A DNA stretch of 64,000 nucleotides. Source: Treponema sp. Lineage in GTDB: Bacteria > Spirochaetota > Spirochaetia > Treponematales > Treponemataceae. The position numbers and the translations under genes are program-made. Where the stretch lies: NCBI GenBank assembly GCA_016286535.1, contig JAEESZ010000001.1:124001-188000 (forward strand), given 5' to 3'. Each line of letters begins with the position of its first letter. Positions within the stretch are counted from its first letter, which is position 1. The notes below the pieces were generated by a model that worked only from the letters and a program-made list of their open reading frames with translations, was not told the DNA's origin and did not search any database. Positions 37,111 to 45,845 of the stretch are shown here, one piece after another.

Positions 37111-38247
37111 TTACACATTATAAGGCTCATATTTTCCGCTCAAGGCCAGCATTGCAAACATATAAAGGCAGTTGTCGTAGTAGCGGCGTTCGCCGGTGCG
37201 GAGTGGAGTTTCCCAGAAGCGGCGGACTATTTTTTCTGCATTTTTTGCTGCAGCAGGGGTACAGGCAAGGCTTGTTTGAGCAAGAGTTGCAAGAAGGCCT
37301 ACCGGATGCAAAGCTTTTTCTTCGCTGCCATCTGCAAGTTTTACAGGGCTTCCGTCAATCTTATATTTCTTAAAAGCTTCTGCAGGAATATCTGCAAAAA
37401 AGTTAATTAAGTTATCTGCAATTTTTCCAAAGGCATTTCTGTATTCATCATACTGTAAGGCTCCTGAATGCCACAAAACATCAAGGCCAATATTTGCGCC
37501 TGTACGGTAAGCATCTGAATAAAAATCTCCATGACCTTCAGGAGGACCATAAGAATTAGGACTTCCGTCAAAATTTGCATATTCCGGACTCATTCCAGTT
37601 TCCGGATGACAGGCCTTTATTAAATACCTGCGGCTTGCTTCTGCTGCCCTGCTCCAGAAAGCGCTTTCAGATTCATCAGTATTTTTTGCAAAATATTCAT
37701 AAAAATGCATAAGATGATAAGAAGGATCTGAAAAAGCACAGCCCGGAACAAACTTTATAAGGGCTGATTTCTTATCCCACATAGGAATTTCATGATGCAG
37801 GCAGGTTCTCAAAATCTTTTTTGCCCAAGATGTGTAATTATAAATGCCTTCTCCATCACCCCATTTTTTTCCTGCAAGGAACAAAGCCATGGCAAAGAAT
37901 TCTTCTCCATCTGGAGCAGGACCAAAGGCATTTTTCTTTCCGTCAGGGGCTACAGACCATGCAAAATAACCTTTCATATAGCCTTCATTCATATACATAA
38001 AATCTACAGCGAATTTCCACATGCGGTCAAAGAAATCTTTTCTGTTCATCAGAACACACATAAGCATTCCGTACGACATTCCTTCGGTACGGGCATCGCA
38101 GTTTCCTGTATCCATAAAATATGAAGTATCATTTAAGCCGTCAAAGAAGAATCTGTTCATACCTTCAAAAATCGCATAAAAGCTGTCATTAACACGATTA
38201 TCAATTTCTTCTTTTGAATATCCATAATCTAAAAATGTATTTTTCAT
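37111..38247 (-). CDS. GH8 reducing-end xylose-releasing exo-oligoxylanase
   Basis: 378 aa, close to the ~390 of characterised Rex enzymes, and no signal peptide. Rex removes xylose from the reducing end of xylo-oligosaccharides in the cytoplasm. The general acid lies in RTEGMSYGM (Glu55). WSVAPDGKKNAFGPAPDGEEFF near 115-135 shapes the substrate cleft, and FYSDAYRTGANIGLD near 245 supplies the Asp expected as base. AAAGG lies before the ATG. The gene begins 14 bp after the stop of the last chemoreceptor gene on the same strand, so it may be cotranscribed with the chemosensory operon, an unusual neighbour for an intracellular glycosidase. Confidence 0.88.
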   Translation of the reverse strand: MKNTFLDYGYSKEEIDNRVNDSFYAIFEGMNRFFFDGLNDTSYFMDTGNCDARTEGMSYGMLMCVLMNRKDFFDRMWKFAVDFMYMNEGYMKGYFAWSVAPDGKKNAFGPAPDGEEFFAMALFLAGKKWGDGEGIYNYTSWAKKILRTCLHHEIPMWDKKSALIKFVPGCAFSDPSYHLMHFYEYFAKNTDESESAFWSRAAEASRRYLIKACHPETGMSPEYANFDGSPNSYGPPEGHGDFYSDAYRTGANIGLDVLWHSGALQYDEYRNAFGKIADNLINFFADIPAEAFKKYKIDGSPVKLADGSEEKALHPVGLLATLAQTSLACTPAAAKNAEKIVRRFWETPLRTGERRYYDNCLYMFAMLALSGKYEPYNV

Positions 38248-38261
38248 ATTTATACCTTTAA

Positions 38262-40043
38262 TTAGTCCTGTGTAATAATTTTTGTATGAAGATTTTCCAG
38301 CTGATTTGCAGCATCCTTTAAGCGTTGTGCAGTATTATTTACAGTACCAGTAGAAGTAGAAAAATTTTCAATTCCAGAAGAAATCTGACGAACAGTGGCA
38401 ACAATCTGATCAAATGCGGTTGACTGCTGATTAATAATCTCTTTAATCTGATTTGCAGACTCTACAGTAATTTCTGAAGAACTTTGAATATCATTAAATT
38501 TTTCCTTTAATTTTTCTGACAGTTCCAGACCTTCACGAATCTTTTCAGTTCCACTTTCCGAAGTAATAATCAAATTATCTGAAGAATGCTGAATTTCGGT
38601 AATGCGGTCCTTAATCTGCTCTACGGAATTTGTAATTCCCGCTGCAAGACGGCGAACTTCGTTTGCTACAATATGGAAATTCTTTCCGCTTGCACCGGCA
38701 CTGGAAGCTTCCAGTTCCGCATTAAAAGCAATAATACGGGTCTGGTCTGCAATATCATTAATGATTTTTACTATTTCCCAAATACTTCCGATTTTTTCGC
38801 CCAATTCACGTATTCCCGAAATGGTAGAAACGTTTGCTTCGGTAATTTCTGTCATTTTATCAAGATTTGACTGAAGAATATCAAAACCTGCGGTTACGTT
38901 GTTTTCTGTTCCTTCGGCAATGGTAGTTACATCTGCAATTTTGTCTACAATAGTTCTGGTCTGACGGTCGGTATCTTCCATTGTGGCAAGGATTTCTTTT
39001 ACACCGGTAGACTGCTCCAGAGAGGTAGAGGCAGTATTTTGAGAAATTACAGAAAGTTCATTTATAGGAACAATCATTGTATTACCAATAGCCCGAATCT
39101 CATCCAAAATAGAACGGAAAAGTAAAACAACCTCATTTACAAGATGTAAGTTATAAGAAACCTCTGTTTCAAAATCTGTAGAAACAAGTTTTACAGTAAA
39201 AATATCATTCTTAATAATATGATGCATTGAAGACTGAAGTTTACCGGATGAAACTAAAATACTGTGCAGGAAGGAATAAACAGATACAATGCCAATAATT
39301 ACATTTATTCCTAAAACAATACAGATTCGGGAAAGCTGAACGCCCCGTAAGCCAGGGCCTGTTAAATCAGCAGGAAGGAAGCCTGCATCGGAAGGAATAT
39401 TATTAAAGTAATAAACATAAAATAGCATTACAGCAAGAATAACTCCCCATATTACAGGAATAGTACAATAAAGGGTAAAAGTTTTCTGATACGAAGTACC
39501 AAGATGAGTTTTATTACTCAATAACTTTTCATCTACACCTTCTTCAACAATCCGGCAGGCATAGTCATTACAAATTGCCCTTGTATTAGCCAGAGCAAGA
39601 AGACTTGCAACATAAGCCCCTAAAAGACAGCTGAATATACTTACAATATTTAAGGCAATATTCATATCAAGAAGAATGTGATATGAAGCGGCAAGTAAAA
39701 AGGTACAAATAAAAAAGTAAGAGAAGGCTTCCAGCTGCTTTCTGGCAGGCAATTTATGTAAATCTAAGAGGAGTTTTGTTCTTTCTTCCTGTGTACTTTC
39801 TTCTGTTTCCCATTTTTTTATTCTCCTGGAAACTCTGCCCATAAACAAATGATTTGTAATTGGAGAAAGACAGAACTGAGCAACAAAGATAAGTGCAAGA
39901 ACTACCAGAATATGAAGATAATGGGTTCTGATATTTAAGTTTAAAATTAAAACAGTATACAAAAGAATAACAATACCACTTGCAACATCAGGAAGATGGC
40001 TTGCCCTTAAAATTTTTCTTTCCAGTGATAAATTATCTTTCAT
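38262..40043 (-). CDS. six-TM methyl-accepting chemotaxis-like receptor
   Basis: 593 aa. Six membrane helices in the first ~270 residues, with no large periplasmic ligand domain; signals would come from the membrane or cytoplasm. The signalling hairpin spans about 320-590. Its tip, IADQTRIIAFNAELEASSAG near 430-450, departs from the usual IAxQTNLLALNAAIEAARAG. The His-rich ligand motifs of known sensor domains are not seen, nor is a C-terminal CheR-binding pentapeptide. It overlaps the paralogous receptor gene upstream by 1 bp. Signals would go to the CheW/CheA of this operon. Confidence 0.88.
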   Translation of the reverse strand: MKDNLSLERKILRASHLPDVASGIVILLYTVLILNLNIRTHYLHILVVLALIFVAQFCLSPITNHLFMGRVSRRIKKWETEESTQEERTKLLLDLHKLPARKQLEAFSYFFICTFLLAASYHILLDMNIALNIVSIFSCLLGAYVASLLALANTRAICNDYACRIVEEGVDEKLLSNKTHLGTSYQKTFTLYCTIPVIWGVILAVMLFYVYYFNNIPSDAGFLPADLTGPGLRGVQLSRICIVLGINVIIGIVSVYSFLHSILVSSGKLQSSMHHIIKNDIFTVKLVSTDFETEVSYNLHLVNEVVLLFRSILDEIRAIGNTMIVPINELSVISQNTASTSLEQSTGVKEILATMEDTDRQTRTIVDKIADVTTIAEGTENNVTAGFDILQSNLDKMTEITEANVSTISGIRELGEKIGSIWEIVKIINDIADQTRIIAFNAELEASSAGASGKNFHIVANEVRRLAAGITNSVEQIKDRITEIQHSSDNLIITSESGTEKIREGLELSEKLKEKFNDIQSSSEITVESANQIKEIINQQSTAFDQIVATVRQISSGIENFSTSTGTVNNTAQRLKDAANQLENLHTKIITQD

Positions 40044-41848
40044 TATTCTACCTCACTATTATTAACTTCAGCCTTGTCTTCAACTTCTTTTTCCGGCTGT
40101 AAACTCTTCAAGTTGTCAGAAATTGTGCAGAGATTTTGTGCTGAATCGCTGATTTTCTGAGTTGAACCAGAGAAGGTTTCTGCGGCTTCGGCAATTTGAC
40201 GAAGAGTGATTACAATCTGGGCAAAAGAAGCGGTCTGCTGTTCAATAATCTGCTTGATATCTTCTGATGCATAATCCATAGACTCAGAAGAAGCTTTAAG
40301 TTCTTCAAAACGATGATTCAAATCTGTAATAATCTGATTACCATCCATAATTTTTTCGCTTCCGTTTTGAGAAGAAGAAAGCAGTTCATCTGATGAATGC
40401 TGGATTTCTATAATTCTTTTTCTGATTTCTTCTGTAGATTGAATGATGTTGTTTGTAAGACGACGAATCTCGTTTGCTACTAGAGAGAAATTATCCCCTA
40501 CATCGCCGGCACTGGATGCTTCAAGTTCTGCATTAAATGCTATGATATTTGTCTGATCGGCAATGGAATTAATAATTCTTGCAATATCTGAAATACCGGA
40601 AACTTTTTCTGTAAGTTCCTTGATTCCTTCAACTGTTACGTTATTGGCAGATTTAATTTCATCAAGTTTGTGCATATTTTCTTTTAGAATATCAAAACCT
40701 TCGGTGATATTATCTGTAGTTCTGCGGGCAACAATAGATACCTCACCTATTTTTTCTGCAATATTTTTAGAAAGAGCATCAGATTCTTCCATTGCGGAAA
40801 GCAGTTCCTTTACTCCAGAATTCTGCTCCAGCGAAGTTACGGCGGTTTCGCGGGAAATTACAGAAAGTTCATTACTTGACTCAATTACATCAAGACTGAT
40901 TCTCTGACTTTCTCTTAAAATATTCTGTAAAATGCTTATGATTGTATTAATAAGATAGAGATTATACATAAACTCATTTGAAAGGTCTGTTGGTTCTGAC
41001 TTTACCTTATGAAGATTGTCTTTATTAATTCCACCAAGAATATCTTTCATATTGTTTATAGAACGCATCATTCGCTTGAACAAAGAAGTTGAGAAAATAA
41101 AATAGAAAATAGAATTTACAAGTCCAAGAGTAATAAGATTTTTAATTATAATTCTTAAAGAAAGGTATGAAACATATACCCGCCATGAAAGAATTAAAAA
41201 GGAAAGACTTGAAATAATAATTGGCAGGAAGATATGTAAAACTGTAATTAAAGTTGATTTTGTTCCAAAGGTATGATTTTTATCAACCTCGGCTTTTGAA
41301 ACCCCTTTTTCTACAATTATAGCTGCATAATGAGAACAGATTTTCTGTGTTACGCCTGTAATAGCGTAGACCGTTGCATAATAGGTACCTATTACAATTC
41401 CCAGGCCAAAAAGAATGTAAGAATCCTTATTTAATCTTGCCAGGTTTGTAGAGATAATTTCCCAGATTGTACCTGTAACTATGAATGAAATCAGTACAAT
41501 AATACCAACTTTTGGAGGCATGGCCATTAACTGCTTCATAAGTTTTGTCCGCTCTTTTACAGTTGTTTCTTCTCCGTAAAATGAAACCAGATCTTCTGTA
41601 ATAGATTGAGCTGAAAATGTAACCGAGATTGAAAGAATTACTATGTTTAAAATAAGACAGATTATTACCCCTGCGCTTATTACTCCCGGCAGTTTTGCCA
41701 ACGGCACATCGCCCAGAACAATACTCAAAGCCATGGTAAGAATTTCAAAACCTATCACAGGTAGAAGCAGTTTGTAAAAAGTTTCTTTTCCAAAGTTTAC
41801 GTCTTGTTCTAAATTTTTAGTTTTTTTAAATTTTTCTTTTAGACTCAT
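40043..41848 (-). CDS. six-TM methyl-accepting chemotaxis-like receptor, paralogue
   Basis: 601 aa with the same plan as the downstream receptor: six helices between ~25 and 260, then a long signalling hairpin with tip IADQTNIIAFNAELEASSAG near 435-455. An acidic tail ends in NNSEVE. The pair may form mixed trimers or report on two related membrane signals. Follows the cyclase gene by about 24 bp. Confidence 0.88.
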   Translation of the reverse strand: MSLKEKFKKTKNLEQDVNFGKETFYKLLLPVIGFEILTMALSIVLGDVPLAKLPGVISAGVIICLILNIVILSISVTFSAQSITEDLVSFYGEETTVKERTKLMKQLMAMPPKVGIIVLISFIVTGTIWEIISTNLARLNKDSYILFGLGIVIGTYYATVYAITGVTQKICSHYAAIIVEKGVSKAEVDKNHTFGTKSTLITVLHIFLPIIISSLSFLILSWRVYVSYLSLRIIIKNLITLGLVNSIFYFIFSTSLFKRMMRSINNMKDILGGINKDNLHKVKSEPTDLSNEFMYNLYLINTIISILQNILRESQRISLDVIESSNELSVISRETAVTSLEQNSGVKELLSAMEESDALSKNIAEKIGEVSIVARRTTDNITEGFDILKENMHKLDEIKSANNVTVEGIKELTEKVSGISDIARIINSIADQTNIIAFNAELEASSAGDVGDNFSLVANEIRRLTNNIIQSTEEIRKRIIEIQHSSDELLSSSQNGSEKIMDGNQIITDLNHRFEELKASSESMDYASEDIKQIIEQQTASFAQIVITLRQIAEAAETFSGSTQKISDSAQNLCTISDNLKSLQPEKEVEDKAEVNNSEVE

Positions 41849-41872
41849 TTTTACCTCCGCATGGTAAATCTA

Positions 41873-43762
41873 TTATTTAGATGTAAGTGCAATTGCACCA
41901 TCCCAGTTTTCTGGTTTATTAATTAAAAATTCATTACAACGCTCAAGCATTAATTTTGCAGCTTTATTATTAGGAATAAGCTCCACAGCTTTTTCAAAAT
42001 ATGGAACAGCAAGATTAAAGGCCCCTTCGTTATAAGCTTTAAATCCCTTTTCATATGCATCTGAAAAGTCTTTTGGCAAAGGCTTTTCATCTACACGATA
42101 AATAAATACACTCTCTTTTTTACCTTTTACTTTTACAGAATCTAAGAGCAAAAGATTCATAGATTCATCAAGTTCGTCGCTTACCGCCCCGGAAACAATT
42201 ATTTTTGCACCATACAGTTTTGTAAGACCTTCAAGACGGGAAGCAAGGTTTACGGCATCACCAATTACAGTATAGTTAGTTTTATCTGCACTACCTATCT
42301 GCCCGACAATAACATCGCCATAGTGAATTCCAATTCCTATATCAAGCTTCATTCCATCGGGAAACTTAAGCTGGTCACAGGGAATAGATTCAAGCTGGGC
42401 ATACATTTCCAGTGCTGCACTTACCGCACGTTTTGCATTATCGTTATAACTGATAGGAGCACCAAACAAAACCATAATTGCATCACCAATAAACTTATCT
42501 ACTGTGCCGCCATATTTTTTTACAATATCTACCATATGGGTAAAGTAGTTATTAAGGAAGTTTACAACATCTTCCGGCCGGTTAATCTCACTTATAGATG
42601 TAAAACTTCTTATATCACTCATCAAAATAACAACGTTTCGTTTTTCGTTATTATTATTAAGTTCCTTGCTTCCATCAGAAATTAATAAATCATTAATTAC
42701 CTGTTTTGGAACAAACTTAGAAAATGCTGTTCTGATTTTATATTCCTTATCCACAAGAATGGAATGACTGACAGATTCCTGTAAAATATTTGCAAGAGAA
42801 GGCAATATAAAATCTATAGATGACTGAACTTTATAATTAAAGATTTTTTTACGGCAGGAAGCTAAATGAAGAGTGCCGACAAATTCATTTCCATTTTTAA
42901 TTGTATAAGCTCTGTATGATTCAAGTTTTTTATCGGGCCCGGTTTTTGGCAAAAAATAAAAAGATAAATCATCAACAGGATTTACAATTTGAATGAATTT
43001 CTTTTCTTCATATTTTACAGTATGATTTTTTCTGGCCTGCTGTTCATATTCTGTTTTACAAATATTCCAGAATTCATCAATAGTATCCTGATTAAAAAAC
43101 TCAATTCCGGTTTTATAAACACGGGCATTCTGAGCATCAAGAATTAAAGTGATAATATCGTAATCGCAGGCTCTATAGAGTATTCTAAAAAGATTACCAA
43201 CAAGAGTGTCCAGATCCCTTACATCGTTATAAAGCCCGATTACATTCTTAGACATAGTCAAAAAGAATTCACTTTTAGACATAGAATTTAATATCCAGGA
43301 AGAAATCTGTTCATCAGGAGAAAGTTCCTTTTTACTATAGTTATCTTCATCGGATTCAAAAAAAGTATCTGCAGCTATATATTTGCAGTTTAGCAAATCC
43401 TGAACTGACTGAATTAAAGCTTCTATATTCTGGCCGGAAACAGAAAGCGCCTTACTCACAAGAGATGTATCATTCCAGAAATCCTGTATTTTATCATCTG
43501 TTGTAATCAAAATAAAAGGGATTCCCTGTTTTGGTGAGCCGTTTTTTATTATATTACAAAGCTCCACGCCGTTTATCTGTTCAAGTTCTTTAGAAGCAAT
43601 TATAAGAGAGGGACTTTCTCTTACTATTTTTCTTAAGAGCGAAAAACCTTCTGTAAAAGCTTCAACAAGAAAACCAAGCTTTTCCAGTTCATTACAAATC
43701 ATCTTGCAAAGTATTTTTGAAGGTTCTGCAACGTAAATCAGAGTCTTTTCATTTTTAGTCAT
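41873..43762 (-). CDS. pseudo-receiver, GAF-like and class III adenylate cyclase protein with TPR tail
   Basis: 629 aa. Residues 5-125 are a receiver fold whose phosphoacceptor position is not Asp (SLIIASKELEQINGVEL), so phosphorylation there is unlikely. A GAF-like region covers about 165-345. The cyclase domain (~375-560) has both metal Asps (MSDIRSFTS; KFIGDAIMVLFG), a Lys before the second that favours ATP, a Thr seven residues before the catalytic Asn (TVIGDAVNLASRLEG), and the transition-state Asn and Arg. This is an active adenylate cyclase pattern. A TPR-like tail follows. It lies between cheA and the receptor genes and overlaps cheA by 8 bp, so cAMP is a likely output of the pathway. 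Confidence 0.88.
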   Translation of the reverse strand: MTKNEKTLIYVAEPSKILCKMICNELEKLGFLVEAFTEGFSLLRKIVRESPSLIIASKELEQINGVELCNIIKNGSPKQGIPFILITTDDKIQDFWNDTSLVSKALSVSGQNIEALIQSVQDLLNCKYIAADTFFESDEDNYSKKELSPDEQISSWILNSMSKSEFFLTMSKNVIGLYNDVRDLDTLVGNLFRILYRACDYDIITLILDAQNARVYKTGIEFFNQDTIDEFWNICKTEYEQQARKNHTVKYEEKKFIQIVNPVDDLSFYFLPKTGPDKKLESYRAYTIKNGNEFVGTLHLASCRKKIFNYKVQSSIDFILPSLANILQESVSHSILVDKEYKIRTAFSKFVPKQVINDLLISDGSKELNNNNEKRNVVILMSDIRSFTSISEINRPEDVVNFLNNYFTHMVDIVKKYGGTVDKFIGDAIMVLFGAPISYNDNAKRAVSAALEMYAQLESIPCDQLKFPDGMKLDIGIGIHYGDVIVGQIGSADKTNYTVIGDAVNLASRLEGLTKLYGAKIIVSGAVSDELDESMNLLLLDSVKVKGKKESVFIYRVDEKPLPKDFSDAYEKGFKAYNEGAFNLAVPYFEKAVELIPNNKAAKLMLERCNEFLINKPENWDGAIALTSK

Positions 43763-45845
43763 TTAAAAGCTCCTTTACCTTAGCCGCAAGACTTTCACGC
43801 TCAAAATCAGATTTTACAATATAGCCCTGAGCTCCAAGATTTTTCGCCTTTTCCAGAGTATCACTTTCAAATACGGAAGAAACAATTATTACCGGAATAT
43901 TTTTAAGTTCTTCTTTATGACGCATATTATGTAAAAGAACAAAGCCGTCCATTCGAGGCATTTTGACATCAGTTACAACAAGATCGAATTTATACTGCTT
44001 CATTTTTTCAAGTGCATCAATTCCATCTACAGCTGTAGAAACATTATAGTTTTCAGCTTCAAGAATAATCTGTTCAATATGGCGTGTTGTATGAGAATCA
44101 TCAACGACAAGAACCGAGTGCATTTTCGGCATTTTTCTTACTTCAAGATTTTTTATATCATAAACATTTACGACCTTGAACCTGCGCATTGTATCCGGAA
44201 TATTAAGAACCGGAATAATGCGGTAATTTTCGTCAAAAACGACACCCTGCAGGGCATTAAAATCCTTTAATAAAGGTGGAACAGGTTTTATAACGACAGT
44301 TCCATAATGAAGGATTTTATCTACAATAACTCCAATTTTACGATTCAGGTATTCAAGTACAACTACAGAAAGTTCTTTTTTAGTATTTGTCTGTTTTTTT
44401 GAATTTGAATTTATAATATCAAAGTCAAAAATCGGAATAAGTTCATTATGAACATTTATTACAGGTCCATGCTGCATCTGTAAAAATTCATCTTTATTTA
44501 CGGTTAAAATCTCTTTTATATAATGAGAAAGAATAAGATAAGAACTGTTAGAAACACTTACAAAAAGTCCGTCCTGAGTTGCCAGCGAGGCCGGTAGCGA
44601 TAGTTCAAAATTTGTTCCCTTGTTAAGCTCTGAATAAACGGAAATCTTTCCCTTAAGTTTATCCATTTCTGTTCTTACTACATCAAGGCCGATTCCACGC
44701 CCGGAAAGTTCAGACTGTTCATTTTTTGTAGAAAATCCGGGGACAAAAATATACTGCAATAATTCGGTTTTATCTGCAGTTTGAATTTCAGCTTCCCTTT
44801 CAGGATAGAGCCTTAAGGCCTTTTCCTTTATTTTTTCATAATCAATTCCGTGACCATCATCTTTTACGTTTACAAAAATACGGTTAGAAACCTGGCTTAC
44901 AGTAACAGAGATTTTTCCAGTTTCGGTCTTGCCAAGTTTTACACGCTCTTCTTTAGTTTCAATTCCATGATCAATTGCATTACGTACCAGATGGATTAAA
45001 ATGGCGGGAAGTTTTTCAAGAATAAATTTATCGATTGTAATTTCTGACTGAGGAATATCAAAATCGATGTTTTTTTCTGCTTTTAAGGCCTCTGCAACAA
45101 TAGAACGCTTGATTGGTCTTAAAATCATATCAAAAGGCAGCATTCTAAGGGCAATGATATTTTTTTGAATTTCTACACTCTGATTTTCTAGTACCGAAAT
45201 ATTTTCAGAAAGCTCCTGGAAGGACTGAAACTCTGTACGTTCAGGCTGCTGCTTTAAGTCGTCTATTACATTCTTTAATTTTATCTGACGCATAATCAGT
45301 TTGTCCAATGACTGCAGGATTGAATCTATTTGAGAAACCTGAATCTTTATGGTTTGAGAATCGTGAAAAAAATCTTCATTTTCAAGTTCCGTTTTTGCTT
45401 CGCTTTCAACTTCCTTCTTTTCCTTTTTTTCGCCGGAAAAATCAGTTCTAAAGTTTTCATCTTCGATTGCATTATCAATATTTATAATAACATCTTCAAA
45501 TTCGCTGAAGCTGCCATCTGCTCCGTCTTCAATTCTGTTAATTACTTTATGAAGCAGATCTGTAACGCCCATAAGAAGCTGAACTATTTTTTTAGAAATT
45601 TCAGTCTGATTGCTCTGTATATTTTTAAAAACTGTTTCCAGATGATTTACAACCTTTTCAATCTGGACATACTCCATCATTCTGGAAGAACCTTTTAAAG
45701 TATGCAAAAGTCTTAAAATTTCGTTCAAACATCCTGTATTACGCTTTTTCTTAGAAGCTTCAATTGCGATGTCGTCTAAAGAATCAAGAATTTCACGAGC
45801 TTCAGAAATGTAATCTGCAATATAAAGATTTTTATCAATATTCAT
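43755..45845 (-). CDS. cheA: CheA-receiver hybrid histidine kinase
   Basis: 696 aa. HPt domain with His48 in LRLLHTLKGSS, a dimerisation segment near 165-235, an ATP-binding domain with VRNAIDHGIET, DDGHGIDYEKI and GRGIGLDVVRTEM (~280-400), a CheW-like domain (~415-555), and a C-terminal receiver with phosphoacceptor in VVTDVKMPRMDG (~575-695). No separate P2 domain is obvious. The fused receiver may act as phosphate sink or output, since no stand-alone cheY is in the operon. The order CheA plus receiver is common in alternative, non-flagellar chemosensory systems. Confidence 0.93.
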   Translation of the reverse strand: MNIDKNLYIADYISEAREILDSLDDIAIEASKKKRNTGCLNEILRLLHTLKGSSRMMEYVQIEKVVNHLETVFKNIQSNQTEISKKIVQLLMGVTDLLHKVINRIEDGADGSFSEFEDVIINIDNAIEDENFRTDFSGEKKEKKEVESEAKTELENEDFFHDSQTIKIQVSQIDSILQSLDKLIMRQIKLKNVIDDLKQQPERTEFQSFQELSENISVLENQSVEIQKNIIALRMLPFDMILRPIKRSIVAEALKAEKNIDFDIPQSEITIDKFILEKLPAILIHLVRNAIDHGIETKEERVKLGKTETGKISVTVSQVSNRIFVNVKDDGHGIDYEKIKEKALRLYPEREAEIQTADKTELLQYIFVPGFSTKNEQSELSGRGIGLDVVRTEMDKLKGKISVYSELNKGTNFELSLPASLATQDGLFVSVSNSSYLILSHYIKEILTVNKDEFLQMQHGPVINVHNELIPIFDFDIINSNSKKQTNTKKELSVVVLEYLNRKIGVIVDKILHYGTVVIKPVPPLLKDFNALQGVVFDENYRIIPVLNIPDTMRRFKVVNVYDIKNLEVRKMPKMHSVLVVDDSHTTRHIEQIILEAENYNVSTAVDGIDALEKMKQYKFDLVVTDVKMPRMDGFVLLHNMRHKEELKNIPVIIVSSVFESDTLEKAKNLGAQGYIVKSDFERESLAAKVKELLND

